A stretch of DNA of 64,000 nt from Uloborus plumipes. Its lineage: Eukaryota > Arthropoda > Arachnida > Araneae > Uloboridae. Where the stretch lies: contig JAXGGA010004474.1 of assembly GCA_038373865.1 (NCBI GenBank), forward strand, positions 1 to 64,000, given 5' to 3'. The stretch's first letter is position 1, and every line of letters begins with the position of its first letter. The translations under genes and the position numbers were made by a program. A model generated the notes under the pieces. The model saw nothing but the letters and a program-made list of their open reading frames with translations, was not told the origin of the DNA and ran no database searches. Positions 48,061 through 59,255 of this stretch are shown here, one piece after another.

Positions 48061-48535
48061 TCCCAATACATTTCGTAATTTTTTTCCGACCAAATACTAG
48101 AAACACACGCACGAAAATCGGTTTCTTGCCCTTTGTTTTATCATAGTTTCAGATAATAAAATCGGACTGCTTTCCGATGGCTCCAAAAGCATTTTAATTT
48201 TTAGCCAAAACAAATCTTTTTTATATGTGTAACTACTTGATTTGGATATTATTGCTGTTTTGCTTCAGATTCATTTGAAACTTTCGGAATTGTGTGGCTT
48301 TTTAGTGAGTGTGTCTTTAATTCGGTAAAAAGGCTGCTAAATTCCCAGCCGTGCAACAAATGTATTTAATAGTAAAGACGTAGTTGAAAACTTAATCTAA
48401 ACCTTCAGTCTGTAGTGTAAACTAAGTCAGAAAGGATGTAAGCTTAATCCACTCTTCTACTTGTTTGTGTGTATGTGTGTTATTTAAGCAGGAAAAAAAA
48501 TTGGTAAACATTTAATTAATTTACTTTCTTCCATA
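48061..48535. other. AT-rich spacer, no gene recognised
   Basis: No feature found. Confidence 0.4.
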
Positions 48536-49439
48536 TCTAATATATAGAAGAAAGTATTGGATTCGTGAAAATTTTCGAATGCCGAATTTTGACGGATTTG
48601 CACGTTTTCAGGTGCGGTGAGTCCATTTCGACCATTTTTAGAAAATGTCTGTCTGTCTGTGTGGGGGTGTGTGATTCTGTATGTGTGTAACCAGTTTTTG
48701 TGGCCGCGCTAGAGCAAAAACTACTGCATGAAATCGGAAAAAAATTTTGCACACACCATGTGAGCTGGTGCACCTGACTTTTTTTAGCGAATTCCTCCAA
48801 GGGGGGGTGGAGCAATTGCACGTGTTCTGCGCGTGGGTGATTGCTGTATCTCAGGAAGTAACAGGCGGAATCAAACGAAAATTGGTCCATAGGTAGACCC
48901 TATTGAGTACAAGTGCTGATTCAATTTGTGTGTCAATATCTCAAAGGGGTGGAGCAATCAAAAGTGCTTATTTGTCATTGCACCTACTGTATCTTGAGAA
49001 ATATTGCTGCGATTTGAATGAAATTTGGAATAACACTAACCCAATATGCAAGCAAGCATCGATTAAATTTTGGTGCCAATCGCCCCAGGGGGAGGGTGGG
49101 GTGATCTTTGCGCTTAGTCAACAATGCGAAATATTAATTCATTAAAAAATCGCTTTCACGCTATTTAATTATCAAAACAGCTGAAAACTTTCAATGATTT
49201 GAAAATTTTAACTGTCGCTAATTTCTTTTTACTAACAAATAAAATGTTTGCAATGAATCTAAACAAGACTTTTGCAATGATTTCCAATTTCGCTCATTGA
49301 TTCTGCATTTGCAGGGTTATTACGATAATTGGGGAATTGGAGCTGTCTCCAATTATTCGGGCAAGTACGTATTTTATTTTGTAACCGGAATTCATAAGAT
49401 AGATATAGAAGAAAGTTTCGTGACGGCCACGACAGCTAG
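48536..49439 (+). mobile_element. Non-autonomous Helitron-like element
   Basis: The proposed left end TCTAATATATAGAAGAAAG follows an A and the right end ...ACAGCTAG is followed by T: the 5'-TC / CTAG-3' ends with A/T flanks expected of Helitrons. A small hairpin, TCGTG-ACGGC-CACGA, lies a few bases before the 3' end, where Helitrons carry their terminator. There is no target duplication and no Rep/helicase gene. The body contains weak direct repeats around 'tggagcaat' and 'tgtctgtctgtctg'. Confidence 0.55.
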
Positions 49440-49622
49440 TTTATATTTTCTTTTACATTATTTTACTATCATTCTCTGTTTCATATTATCTGCTATTTTA
49501 ATTAATTTTCATATATTCGTGCTGAGATTCAAATATGGTCTTCCCGTTAGAGACTTTTTCTTTTTTTTCGGTTGGTGGTGGTGAAGGGGTTGGGGTGACA
49601 CCACGAATTACTGCCCCGGGTG

Positions 49623-49628
<6 letters not shown>
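49440..49628. other. Spacer with repeat fragment
   Basis: A/T-rich spacer ending in a GC-richer patch ('ggggttggggtgacacc') similar to the repeat at 46320-48060. Confidence 0.35.

Positions 49629-49682
<54 letters not shown>
49629..49682. repeat. (TA)n microsatellite
   Basis: About 26-27 uninterrupted TA dinucleotides preceded by TGTGTGTGCA. Frames of repeated YI residues across it are artefacts. The adjoining element at 49687 has used a TA here as its target. Confidence 0.95.
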
Positions 49683-49686
<4 letters not shown>

Positions 49687-51949
49687 CAGGGTGTTCCAAG
49701 TTAAACTTCATGACCTATATTTCTTCAACCGTTCGTCCTAGATGCATACTTTCATTTGCAAAATTGCTCGAAATGAGAAGGAGAGTAAAGATATGGAAAG
49801 TTTGAAGCGAAAAAAATAATTGGTTAAGAAATAAAAAATTTAACTTTTTATAAGGGCTCCGGGCCCCCAAACTTATCTTTAGGGAAAGAATCTCTATTGA
49901 AAAATAATACTAACACAAAGAAATGACATTTGTGCGATCAAAATCCATGGAGAAATGAAGCATGAAACTTTGACTTACACCACTTTACACTAGCGTTATT
50001 TTAAGTGATTTTGGGGGCCATATACACGCAAAATTCGCACCATTCAGAGTTCTTTAATAACAAAATATTATTTATTTTCCTAAAATATATTTAACTGTGA
50101 AAGTTATTTAACATGGGAATTAAAATACGAAAAAAATTGAATGAAAATATCTTGCTGAATTCGCGAATATGTAAATTTACAGCTTGCTTGAAATAACGTA
50201 GGCTCTTCACTGCAGAATAAAATCGGCTTAACTAGATGCATTTCGTTAAGGCTTGAAGTTACGATGTACTCTACGGAACAGTATGCAGAAATGGTGTTGC
50301 TTTACGGACAATGTAATCGCAATGGGACTGAAGCTACTCGACAATACGCAATCAAGTTTCCAAATGATACCAAAAGATCGACACGTACGGTTTTAGATGT
50401 TGTAAAGCGTTTACGAGAAACGGGTAGCGTGGCAAAACGCAATCGAGCCAGCATTTCGAAAATATTAATCACAGACGAAGAGATTTTGGGATATGCTCTT
50501 GCCTATCCGCAGTCAAGTCTTACAGACATTAGCAAAGCAATTGCTTGCTCAAGAGCACACGTATGGAGAGTTTTAAATGCACATGGTGCTTATCCTTATG
50601 GACCACAATTGGTGCAAGCGTTTTTGCCTGAAGACGATAATAGACGGTTCGATTTTAGCAATTTTAGAATGAGCAAGTTAGAAACGGTTCCGTCATTTTT
50701 GGATAACATTGTATGGACAGATGAATGTACGTTCTCAAGAACTGCTGTTGTCAATGGCCAAAATACTCGTTTCTGGGCTATGCAGAATCCGCATATCCAA
50801 CGATCCAGTAAGCATCAGGTGTGATGGTCTGTTAATGTTTGGTGCGGCACTTGGAAAGGAACGTCAGTGGGACCCTTCTTTTTTGATGGCACGTTAAATG
50901 CTGAAAAGTATAACGATATATTACGTGGATATTTATCTGAATTTGTAGATAATCATATTTCGCTCGCAGATCTTAGTAAAATTTGGTTTCAGCATGACGA
51001 GGCACCGACACATAAACCAGCAACTACCAGAGCTCTTCTACGTAGTATGTTTAATAATAAAATCATTGGATATGGAGGTCTTTTGGAATGCCCCCCCCCC
51101 GGTCCCCAGATCTTAGTCCACTTGATTTTTTCCTCTGGGGTTTTTTAAAAAGTAAAGTCTACGAGGTAGATTCATTGAACAGAATCGATTTTCAGAACCG
51201 CATTTTATGCGAGCAAAATATGTCACTTCAGTAATGCTTCAAAACGTACAATCAGAATTCTTATCATGCATTCAACTATGTATTTTAGTAGAAGGAAAAC
51301 ATTTTGAGCAGCTATTATAATCGATTAAAACAAATGATATTCATTTCTAACACATTGTTTTCGCAGATTTTATTTTTATTTGGAAGAAAGCAATGTAAAA
51401 TTTCTGTGTTTAATTTTGTATATTATTTCTGAGATTTCACATATTTTGTGTGTTTAATATCTTTGTATAAAATTGTATAATAATTTACCTTGTCTTGTTA
51501 TGTTTTGGTAGTCTTGTAGCATCTGTATTTATTTTTGAACACAATGAGAAGCAAATGTTTTCTGACATGGACGAAATAAATTTCATTTTCTTGCGTAATC
51601 TAAAAGCTCGTTATTCCACTGGCAGGGCGAAAATTTTCTTTTGTCAATTTGTTTACGGGCGCTGCGCATTTAAAACTCTAATATCTCGGCAAATTTGGTC
51701 GCACAAATGTCTTTTTTTTGTGTTAGTATTATTTTTCAATGGAGATTCTTTCCCTAAATATAAGTTTGGAGACCCGGAGTCCCTATAAAAAGTTAGATTT
51801 CGTATTTTTTGACTGAATTATTTTTTCGCTTCAAACTTTCAATATTTTAACTCTCTACCTCATTTCAAGCAAATTTGCAACTGGAAGTATGCATCTAGGA
51901 CGAACGGTTGAAGAAATAGAGGTCATGAAGGTTGACTTGGAACGCCCTG
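49687..51949 (+). mobile_element. Mariner-type element, rosa/DD41D-like, long inverted repeats
   Basis: A 2263-bp element flanked by TA (49685-49686, 51950-51951). It starts CAGGGTGTTCCAAGT and ends with the inverse of CAGGGCGTTCCAAGT. The terminal inverted repeats are long, about 257 bp (49687-49943 and 51693-51949), with small differences. One plus-strand transposase gene lies between them, broken at two sites. The acidic triad and ~41-residue spacing point to the rosa/Visitor (DD41D) branch of Tc1/mariner. Confidence 0.85.
50264..51320 (+). pseudogene. Rosa/DD41D-like mariner transposase, nonsense and frameshift
   Basis: The frame opens at ATG 50264 with MYSTEQYAEMVLLYGQCNRN, the N-terminal helix-turn-helix (DUF4817-like) seen in arthropod mariner-type transposases, followed by a second HTH around SLTDISKAIACSRAHVWRVL. 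The triad is visible: IVWTDECTFS, WFQHDEAPTH and, after a frame change, SPDLSPLDFFLWG; about 41 residues separate the last two aspartates. Two lesions break it. An in-frame TGA at 50822-50824 falls where an arginine codon would be expected, just before WSVNVWCG. A length change in the run of ten C (51091-51100) shifts the frame inside the PPRSPD motif. The original C-terminus HFEQLL and stop lie at 51318-51320, giving about 352 codons. Confidence 0.85.
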
Positions 51950-51953
51950 TATA

Positions 51954-52895
51954 TGGGCGATTCTGTGTAAACTGCTAATTGGCTGTCCGGATTGAGTATT
52001 TTAAAAATGATAAAGTGTAATAAAGTAATTATAGCTCTTAATACAAGTAAAGCATTAATACTTTGTGGCCCAATCGTATTTGGAGTAATAACAATTTAAT
52101 TTTTTTTCTAGAAATTATCTAAGCGCTAAAAACCCAGTCCCCTGGCTGTCCCAATCCCATAGTTTAACTGTTAAAGATAGTATTTCAAAAAACCTATTAA
52201 CACTACATAAATTTGGCGACTAAGATCTAAAAATAGAATAATTAAGCTATATTTTTCTTATGAAATAAGGTATAATTACGTATTTCTAAAACTTAAAATT
52301 GTCATGTAAATTCTGTCCGGAGTTTTTTCAAACAGTCCCCTGCAACAAATTCAAAGCTGCAATACGAAAAATCTATAACTTTTGCAAATTCTTTTTGACA
52401 TGAAGTTTAAAGTAATCAGTGTGAATTTGCCGAAATCGCCGAGAACGGTGTTAAAACGCTACTTTGCTTAGTTTGAGAGCCACATTTGTGATAAAAGTAT
52501 GCATCAGGGTCGTTGCGAAAACAGTCCTCTGGGAAGTGATTTTATTAATGTCAATTAATTTAATTATAAAACATATTAGTTATAATGTCCACGATTTTTG
52601 CCTAAATTTATAGATTGTCTTGTAACTAATTATGTTCCAATAGTTTCGCAGATATTACGCAACAAAGAGCAAAAACACAGTCACCTGGCACAGTCCCCTG
52701 CCTAGTTATACTAGGCGGGGGACTTACCCCCTATCATGATTTATCAGAAAAACACAAACTTCAATTGGCCCTCTTTCAAACCAAAGTAATAAATTCATTT
52801 TCTGAGCAATAGTATTATAATTAAACGAACATTTCAAAAAACCGTGCCCGGACAGATTTCGTGTGAAAAATGACGAGTTTACAGAGAATCGCCCA
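51954..52895. mobile_element. Non-autonomous element with repeated CAGTCCCCTG motifs
   Basis: The ends TGGGCGATTCTGTGTAAACT and, inverted, TGGGCGATTCTCTGTAAACT are flanked by TA (51952-51953, 52896-52897). The left TA touches the TA of the mariner element, so the two abut. Inside, CAGTCCCCTG or close variants recur (about 52136, 52340, 52524, 52676, 52692), and CTGTCCGGA occurs at about 51983 and 52313 with an inverted CCGGACAG near 52856. A hairpin, CCCCTGCC...GGCGGGGG, sits at 52694-52723. No coding sequence. Confidence 0.65.
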
Positions 52896-52897
52896 TA

Positions 52898-54553
52898 TTA
52901 GGAATTTCATGCTTCGAGAGTAATTATGTTATTCAAGAACTGGTCTAGTATGTACGAAAAATTCGTTTCCAAACGTTGATTTATCCACGCTTGAGCTAAA
53001 TGCAGATTTCATTTGCTTTGTATCCACAATTGCATTTTCAGCTATGATGGTTAGCTGGAATGCATTGTCAAAAGCCGCAAAATAACTGTCTTAGCATGAA
53101 CATATCCTTCTAATATTTAAAATAACAGAAAAAAAATTGACAATGCAAACACATTCTCAAAAACGTCACTACGAAACACCCCTTAAATATTAGAAGTTTG
53201 AAATGCCAGTAAAATCGTGTGTATAGAGGTTCTACTTGCGAGTGAAAAAATATAATAATAGCTGCAACTTTCTCAAGCTAAGCAAAAAAAAAAAAAAATC
53301 GTGGAAAAACAAATAATTCTAATCAACCATCAACAAACTATCAGAAGAATATAGATTGGAACCGAGGAAAATAATGTGACGAACAAATCTCAGCCTCCGT
53401 TTTAAACAAAACGCTCAGATATTTTTAGGTTATCTACTTCATCTAAATCAAGTTGATTAGACACTAGACAGTGACCGTGATGAAAGACTAAAGCCATATT
53501 TTTAAACCTCTACTCCGAATGCCCCTATCGATTAACGTACTGCTACAATACAAATACTCCACTGGATTTTGTTTTAGTTTGGGGGCATAAAATACATGTC
53601 ATATGAGACAGGGAGGGAGCAGAGCACTTCGAAGCAATTCTTTACAAAGCACTTTGAAGGTTTTAGACTAAACATAGGTTTCACTGGAAACATAAAATGT
53701 CACGTAGGTTTTCCTTGGAAAAAGTAGTTCTGTAAAATAAGCTTCATTCTTTGAGACACTAAATGGAAAAAATAAGAGAAATATGTAGTATTTAGAGAGG
53801 AATTGGTTCATAAGTTCTTCAATAATTTTGCGGTACCTTTTGACAAATATGATTGAGTAGAAAGTGAAATATAAAAAAAAAAAAACTAATGAAAATTCAG
53901 AAAAGAGAAGTAGTTTGGGGCGATTTGATCTCTTGAAACCAACATCAATAAATTTGGACGTATCTGACATATGTTTTGTTCAAACAGCTTAAATAAACCA
54001 TTACGGTGTAATCTTTATTTCGCATATTTGTATCAACATTTCAACACTTGTTGCGGCTGAAAATGACTGAAAATTACCCGTTATTCCAGTATTCCCTACT
54101 TCAATAGAGTTACCATAGTTTATTCTGCAATTGTTAAAAAGAAAAAAAAATGCTCTAACACACCCAAATATATTTGCACACAAAAGTGTCAGTCTATTCT
54201 GAAGGCATACTTCTCGAGGATTTCATTAAAACTAATATGAAAAAAATGTTTCATTATCTATGAGCTAATTGAATTATACGTTTTGATGTTTCCTCCATAT
54301 AAAAACGTAGGTCTTTGACACTTTGTCCGTAGAAATATCTTTTGCCGTTAAGATGGTCATAAGGCGGCTTTTGGGATAAGATATCCCGCAATTCAAAGAA
54401 GCGGTTATTTTGTACATCCTTGCATTCACTCGAGTGTTAAAATACGTTTGTGAGTTGGCCGTTCACCACATTTTGGAAGCTCGTAGCATAGCACAAAGAC
54501 AATGAGACTTCCATTGTTTTTAATTTATGTGTTTAAATTTCATTCTGAGTGCT
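52898..54553. other. Intergenic AT-rich DNA, no gene recognised
   Basis: A 100-codon minus frame (53668-53970) is low-complexity and lacks motifs. Nothing else supportable. The last ten bases (54544-54553) are the left target duplication of the next element. Confidence 0.4.
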
Positions 54554-54907
54554 AGGGTGGAGCGAAAAAAATGAATTTTTGATTTTCGTAAACGGGTACC
54601 TTTCATTTACTGTGAATGAGGCTAAGTAACAATTCTGTAAAATATTTCACTTTTTTGACGTCATCTTTAATCTGCGCATTTGGCCTAAAGTTTTGAACTT
54701 TTTGATTTTTTTTAGATTTTTCAATTTTTTTTTAAAAATATTGCAAATGATAAAACTAGTGACGGGTGGTTATTAAATGGAAGTAAAAGGTTTGAAATAT
54801 ACAAGAAATGTTCTTAAAACCATTTTAGATTATGATTTCAGTTCATGCATAACGCTCAAAGTTCATCAAATTTCCCAAAATTTCTGACATTTTCAACATT
54901 TTAAAAC

Positions 54908-55210
54908 TCAGTATTTCCTCTCAATATTCACTTGAATTGTCTTCAAACCTTTTTTATTCATTTTGTTATTACTTTGAACTGTGCAACTCTTCGCTAGCTC
55001 ATGTGGAACTACCCAGGACTCACCACGAGGAGGTGACCGCACTTCGAGTTCTACACGTGAGCCCTCTCTTCCAACCAATGCGAGCACGTATTTACATTTC
55101 TTAGATACGTCTTTAACAGTTACATTGTTCCTTTGTGTCGTAAATTGATCAAATATTTCTGTGAGATATCCTCGTTTTGACATTTTTCTTTTCCTGTGAT
55201 TGCATACCAA
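54908..55210 (-). pseudogene. Unrecognised coding remnant in the foldback arm
   Basis: A 100-codon frame begins MVCNHRKRKMSKRGYLTEIF and includes VSKKCKYVLALVGREGSRVE and PPRGESWVVPHELAK. The opposite arm, read on the plus strand near 57390-57550, encodes a diverged version (LSKKCKCAFSLVGSKGS...), so the segment was duplicated as part of the inverted repeat. Conservation of amino acids in both arms suggests descent from a real gene, perhaps the end of the element's transposase. I do not recognise the family. Confidence 0.4.
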
Positions 55211-55435
55211 TTTTGAAGGACTTGTGACCTATTTGACAGCTCTTTCAACTGATTGAGTCTTCAATGAAAGTTTTAAAAGAGCGCATTCAGAAATCATATT
55301 TAAATTCTCAGCTTCCAGTAATCTTTTAGTCCGTGGAGTTAGTGCAAAAATATTTCACTTCCGGATACCAGTCTGAAATTTTATGTGGGGCTTAAATTCA
55401 CATAGGAGGACAAAAAAACGCCGGGAGACACTTGA

Positions 55436-56380
55436 TCGGAGGTCAAGGTCATTCCGTGATGACGTCATCAAAATGGCCGCTTTTACAGGTAAATACGTTT
55501 AATTCCCCCTAAAACTCCATCATAGATTCAAATATTGCAAAACTCAAATATATCATCTAAAAGCTCATTAAAAGAGCTATCTAGAAAGATTTAATTTTTC
55601 TTTCTAAGGCCAAGGGCCCATCTGTGATGACGTCATCAAAATGGCCGCTTTTACAGGTAAATACGTTTGTTTAACTCCCCCTAAAACTCCATCATAGATT
55701 CCAATATTGCAAACATCAAATATATCATCTGAAAGCTCTTTAAAAGAGCTATTTAGAAAGATTTAATTTTTCTTTCTGAGGTCAAGGTCCCACCTGTAAT
55801 GACGTCATCAAAATGGCCTCAAATGACGTCATCACAGGTGACCTTAGAAACCTTAGAAAGAAAAATTACCTTGACCTTAGAAAGAAAAAATAAATCTTTC
55901 TTGATAGCTCTTTTAAAGAGCTTTTAGATGATACGTTTGAGTTTTGCAAAATTTCAATCTATGATGGAGTTTTAAGCGGTTAAACGAACGTATTTACATG
56001 TAAAAGCGGCCATTTGATGACGTCATCACAGGTGGGCCCTTGACCTCAGAAAGAAACATTAAACCTTTCCAAATAGATCTTTTAAAGCGCTTTCAGATGA
56101 TATAGTTGAGTTTTGAAATATTTTAATCTGATTGAGTTTTAGGGGGAGTTAAACAAACGTATTTACCTGTAAAAGCGGCCATTTTGATGACGTCATTACA
56201 GGTGGGCCCTTGACCTCAGAAAGAAAAATTACATCTTTCTAAATAGCTCTTTTAAAGAGCTTTCAGATGATACTTTCGAGTTTTGCAATATTTCAATCTA
56301 TAATGGAGTTTTAGGCAACCAAACGAACGTATTTACCTGTAAAAGCGGCCATTTTGATGACGTCATCACGGGAGTTCATG
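55436..56380. repeat. Mirror array: three + three ~170-bp units with TGACGTCA
   Basis: Units of about 168-171 bp are arranged three in one direction (starting about 55456, 55624, 55795) and three in the inverse direction (ending about 56030, 56200, 56370), meeting near 55815. Each contains the palindrome TGACGTCA or a one-base variant, then AAAATGGCCGC, TTTACAGGTAAATACGTTTG, ACTCCATCATAGATT and TTTCTTTCT. TGACGTCA is the full cAMP-response element recognised by CREB/ATF proteins. The array forms the core of the foldback element. Confidence 0.85.
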
Positions 56381-56388
56381 ACCCCTGA

Positions 56389-56811
56389 TCAAGTGTCTCC
56401 CAGCAGTTTTTTGTTCTTATATATGTACATAAGCTCTGTACCAAATTTCACACTGGTATCCGGAACTGAAATATTTCGGCTGTTTTTGTCGCTAACTCCA
56501 CAGACTATTTCTAAATATTGTGTTGTTAAATTGCGTGTAAAAGGTGTCTTTGTAATTTGCACATCATGACAAGAAATCATATCGATGTATTCTGATTTTT
56601 GATTTATGTAAGTAATGTATGAAAATGTATTTTTATCTATTTTTGGGATCTGAAACGTTCTCACTTGTTTGCTGGTTTGTTTTCTAGATTGAGCGTTTAT
56701 AATACGATTTAAAATAAGTGTCTTTATAAGCTCTCTCTTATGAACCAACATCGATAACATCATATTTCTACGGTGCAAAGTGTACATTGTTTTGCATGGA
56801 TGTGAACACAA
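56389..56811 (-). other. 140-codon open frame inside foldback, unassigned
   Basis: Open from ATG at 56811, and open further upstream in frame (SPGKSRKLCSHPCKTM). It includes a CSHPC pair, a basic middle (RKQTSKQVRTFQIPKIDK) and a C-terminal part overlapping mirrored repeat DNA. It may be a remnant of the element's protein or chance. No family recognised. Confidence 0.25.
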
Positions 56812-56999
56812 TTTTCTGCTTTTTCCTGGAGAGGTAAGTGTAACCCTTTATAGTCTCACGCAAATTCATAGCTAAATTAATAACATCTGCACTTCATCCT
56901 AAAAGAGCAAGGACACTTTTACCGCGAAAGTTACGAACTCTTAAAAATTATAGTCTAAGGATTATGTTTGCTGTAGTCAACCATCAGGCTTGGGAAAGC

Positions 57000-57360
57000 T
57001 TTCTTGGACTTCTGTTTCATAACTTTTTGGCTTCTTTTCCAGTCAAAACTGCCTTGCTCATCTCATGAAGTTACTGTTGCTCAGTACTTAAATCATTTTT
57101 ATTGTAACCATCGATCTGATTAATGACAAATTCTATAGGTTCATATTGAACTGATCTGAAAGTATAACATGTTGTTTAGCTTTTTCCAACAGGCTCAAAA
57201 AATCACTTCGATGCACTGGTAGGTCCATTAGGTCTATCTGGCTTCTGCAAAAAATGCCGCAAATTAAGTTCATTCAAATGTAATTGGCAAATATCCCATT
57301 ACAGAGGTCTACCAAGTTTTCTTCCAGTTTCCATATTAAGATTTGTATTTTCCTGTCTTT
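57000..57360 (-). pseudogene. Transposase-like remnant (LNEL..LRH block)
   Basis: On the minus strand, with stops and shifts, the region reads NMETGRKLGRPL, WDICQLHLNELNLRHFLQKP, DRPNGPTSASK, FEPVGKS, then VQYEPIEFVINQIDGYNKND and LSTEQQ-LHEMSKAVLTG. The LNELxLRHxxxxxDGxTSGP...FEPI...LSTDQ order matches a multicopy protein I have seen in many invertebrate genomes and regard as transposon-encoded, but cannot name. It supports the view that the foldback derives from an autonomous element read on this strand. Confidence 0.5.
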
Positions 57361-58302
57361 GTAGAGCATCTATCAAAACCAATGCAAACAATTTCCTACG
57401 CAAAGAAACAATTTGTTGTTCCTGACTTGTCTAAGAAATGTAAATGTGCATTCTCATTGGTTGGAAGCAAGGGGAGCACGGATGGCACTTCCTCATGGTG
57501 AGTCCTGGGTAATTTCAATGAGCAAGCCAAAGCGTTGAGTAGTTCAAAGAACCAACAAAATGATTAAGAAAATGTTTTAAGGCACTTAAAGTAAATATTG
57601 AGTGAAAATATTAAATTATAAAATGTCTGCTCAATATTGAAAATATCGGAAATTTCGGAAAATTTGATGAACTTTGGACTTAATGCGCAGACTGAAATCA
57701 TAATCTAGAATGGTTTAAAAAATTCCTTGTATATTTCAAACCTTTTTCTTCCATTTAATAACTACCCGTCTCTAGTTTTATCATTTGCAATATTTTTTAA
57801 AAAATATTGAAAAATCTAAAAAAAAATCAAAAGTTTCAAAACTTTAGGTCAAATGCGCAGACTAAAGATGACGTCGAAAAAGTGAAATATTTTACAGAAT
57901 TGTTACTTAGCCTTATTCACAGTAAATGAAAGGTACCCGTTTACGAAAATCAAAAATTCATTTTTTTCGCTCCACCCTACTGAGTGCTGCTTGTATTTTA
58001 CTGACTGGCAGAATTTTGCACCTGAATACCTAAAATTAAGACCAGTACCAATCTCATACCCAAGCAGTTCGTATACATTTCAGTTACGATGCGCAAAAAA
58101 ATCTGGAAGATGATTCTTTGTAAACATATTCACATTAAATGAACTCATTGAATTCACAAATGAATTCACATTAAATGAACATTAAATGAAAGTTTGGTAG
58201 CAATACCAATTTGCATGTTATTTTATAGAGAAAATTGTAATTTTGTAAATAACCTTTTTGTGATCTTAATTACAATGAATAAATGACTTTTATGACTAAA
58301 AC

Positions 58303-59255
58303 TAGCTGCGTGGCCCAGTGTTGCACGGGCTTTAATGTAGAGAAGACAGCTTAAGCAAACTACTCGCCGCCAAGGCAGCTCGCCTTTAAAGTAGCGAGGA
58401 AAGTTTCAACTAACTACTCGCCACTAAGGCGACTCGCTTTTAAAGTAGTGAGGAAAGTTTAAACAGAACTACTCGTCGTCAAGGCGGCTCGCCTTTACAG
58501 TAGCGAGGAAAGTTTCAACAAAATACTCGCCGCCAAGGCGGCTTGCCTTTACAGTAGCGAGGAAAGTTTCAACAGACTACTCCCCGCTTTAGCGGCTCGC
58601 TAAAAAGCTTTCCTACATCAAAAAGTCAGTCGAATTATTTGCACATGCTTCCTCAGAAAAATAGACGATGTGAAGCAACGCATAGTTAGCACTCTCCCTA
58701 AATAACAAATAAAATTCCTTACCAAAACAATTATTTCCAAACCGCTTTCTACGTGTAATATTAATTGCAAAATTCTAAACGAAAAAGTTTTTTAATATTT
58801 GGATCGCAGCCAAAAAAAAGTACCTTCTAAAAACAGCAATTACAATTTTATTTAAAAACGCATTTTCAAAATGGTGCCAGAGAAAAAATATCATTCATTA
58901 ATTAGAATAAAAATAATTGTTAGAACTTTGTTGTAACACGTATTCAAAATGACAACGGAAAGAAATAACTCTCTAATTTTAAATAGTTCAATAATTTAAT
59001 AAATGTTTTTATTCAAAATGGCAACGGAAAGAAATAAATGTCTTGGAATTTTAAAAAGTGCAAAACATTTATTTAACGTTTTAATTAATATTTCAGCTAA
59101 TTAACATCGTAGAATTACGCGGTTGGTCTTATTGTCTTCCTTAGAAAATTTCGAATCGAATGATACTATGTTTGATTCTCTACTCTCAGCGGATTTTAAG
59201 GAATTCAAGCTTCATATGGACATACAGACAGACGCGGCCAGATTTTAATAGTATT
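58303..59255 (+). repeat. Dispersed ~950-bp repeat, tandem copy 1
   Basis: Begins CTAGCTGCGTGGCCCAGTG and ends at ...TTTTAATAGTATTAA, where copy 2 begins at once with CTAGCTGCGTGGCCCGGCG. It contains the 54-bp minisatellite (58358-58615), repeated 'aaaatggcaacggaaagaaataa' units and an end with 'cagacagacgcggccagattttaat'. No coding sequence. The opening phrase is a common arthropod repeat motif also present at 39691. Confidence 0.65.
58358..58615. repeat. 54-bp minisatellite, about 4.7 copies
   Basis: Copies start at 58358, 58412, 58467, 58521 and about 58574 with a 53-55 bp period. Each reads 'aactactcgccgccaaggcg...gctcgcctttaaagtagcgaggaaagttt...'. The centre of each unit is the near-perfect palindrome GCCGCCAAGGCGGC, so each can form a hairpin. 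The last unit is degenerate. Two further units occur in copy 2 on each side of the TTAA insertion. Confidence 0.85.

Larger units (their letters stand above)
54554..57978 (-). mobile_element. 3.4-kb foldback transposon, possibly Mutator-like
   Basis: The ends AGGGTGGAGCGAAAAAAAT and the inverse are followed by inverted repeats of about 370 bp. They are flanked by TCTGAGTGCT (54544-54553) and ACTGAGTGCT (57979-57988), a 10-bp duplication with one mismatch. A 9-10 bp duplication with long terminal repeats is typical of Mutator-like elements. Inward of the terminal repeats the mirror symmetry continues in blocks (about 54940-55200 facing 57380-57560; 55320-55440 facing 56385-56520) up to the centre of a ~170-bp unit array (55436-56380). 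The right side also holds about 800 bp with no left counterpart. Coding remnants are on the minus strand. Confidence 0.7.

Noticed and set aside
48537..48890. 117-codon minus frame in the Helitron-like element
   Set aside because: No Rep or helicase motif; composition follows simple repeats such as TGTCTGTCTG.
49498..49805. Frames of repeated Tyr-Ile across 49.6 kb
   Set aside because: Translation of a TA microsatellite.
58358..58615. A CRISPR-like array
   Set aside because: Units are contiguous with no unique spacers, and the DNA is eukaryotic; it is a minisatellite.
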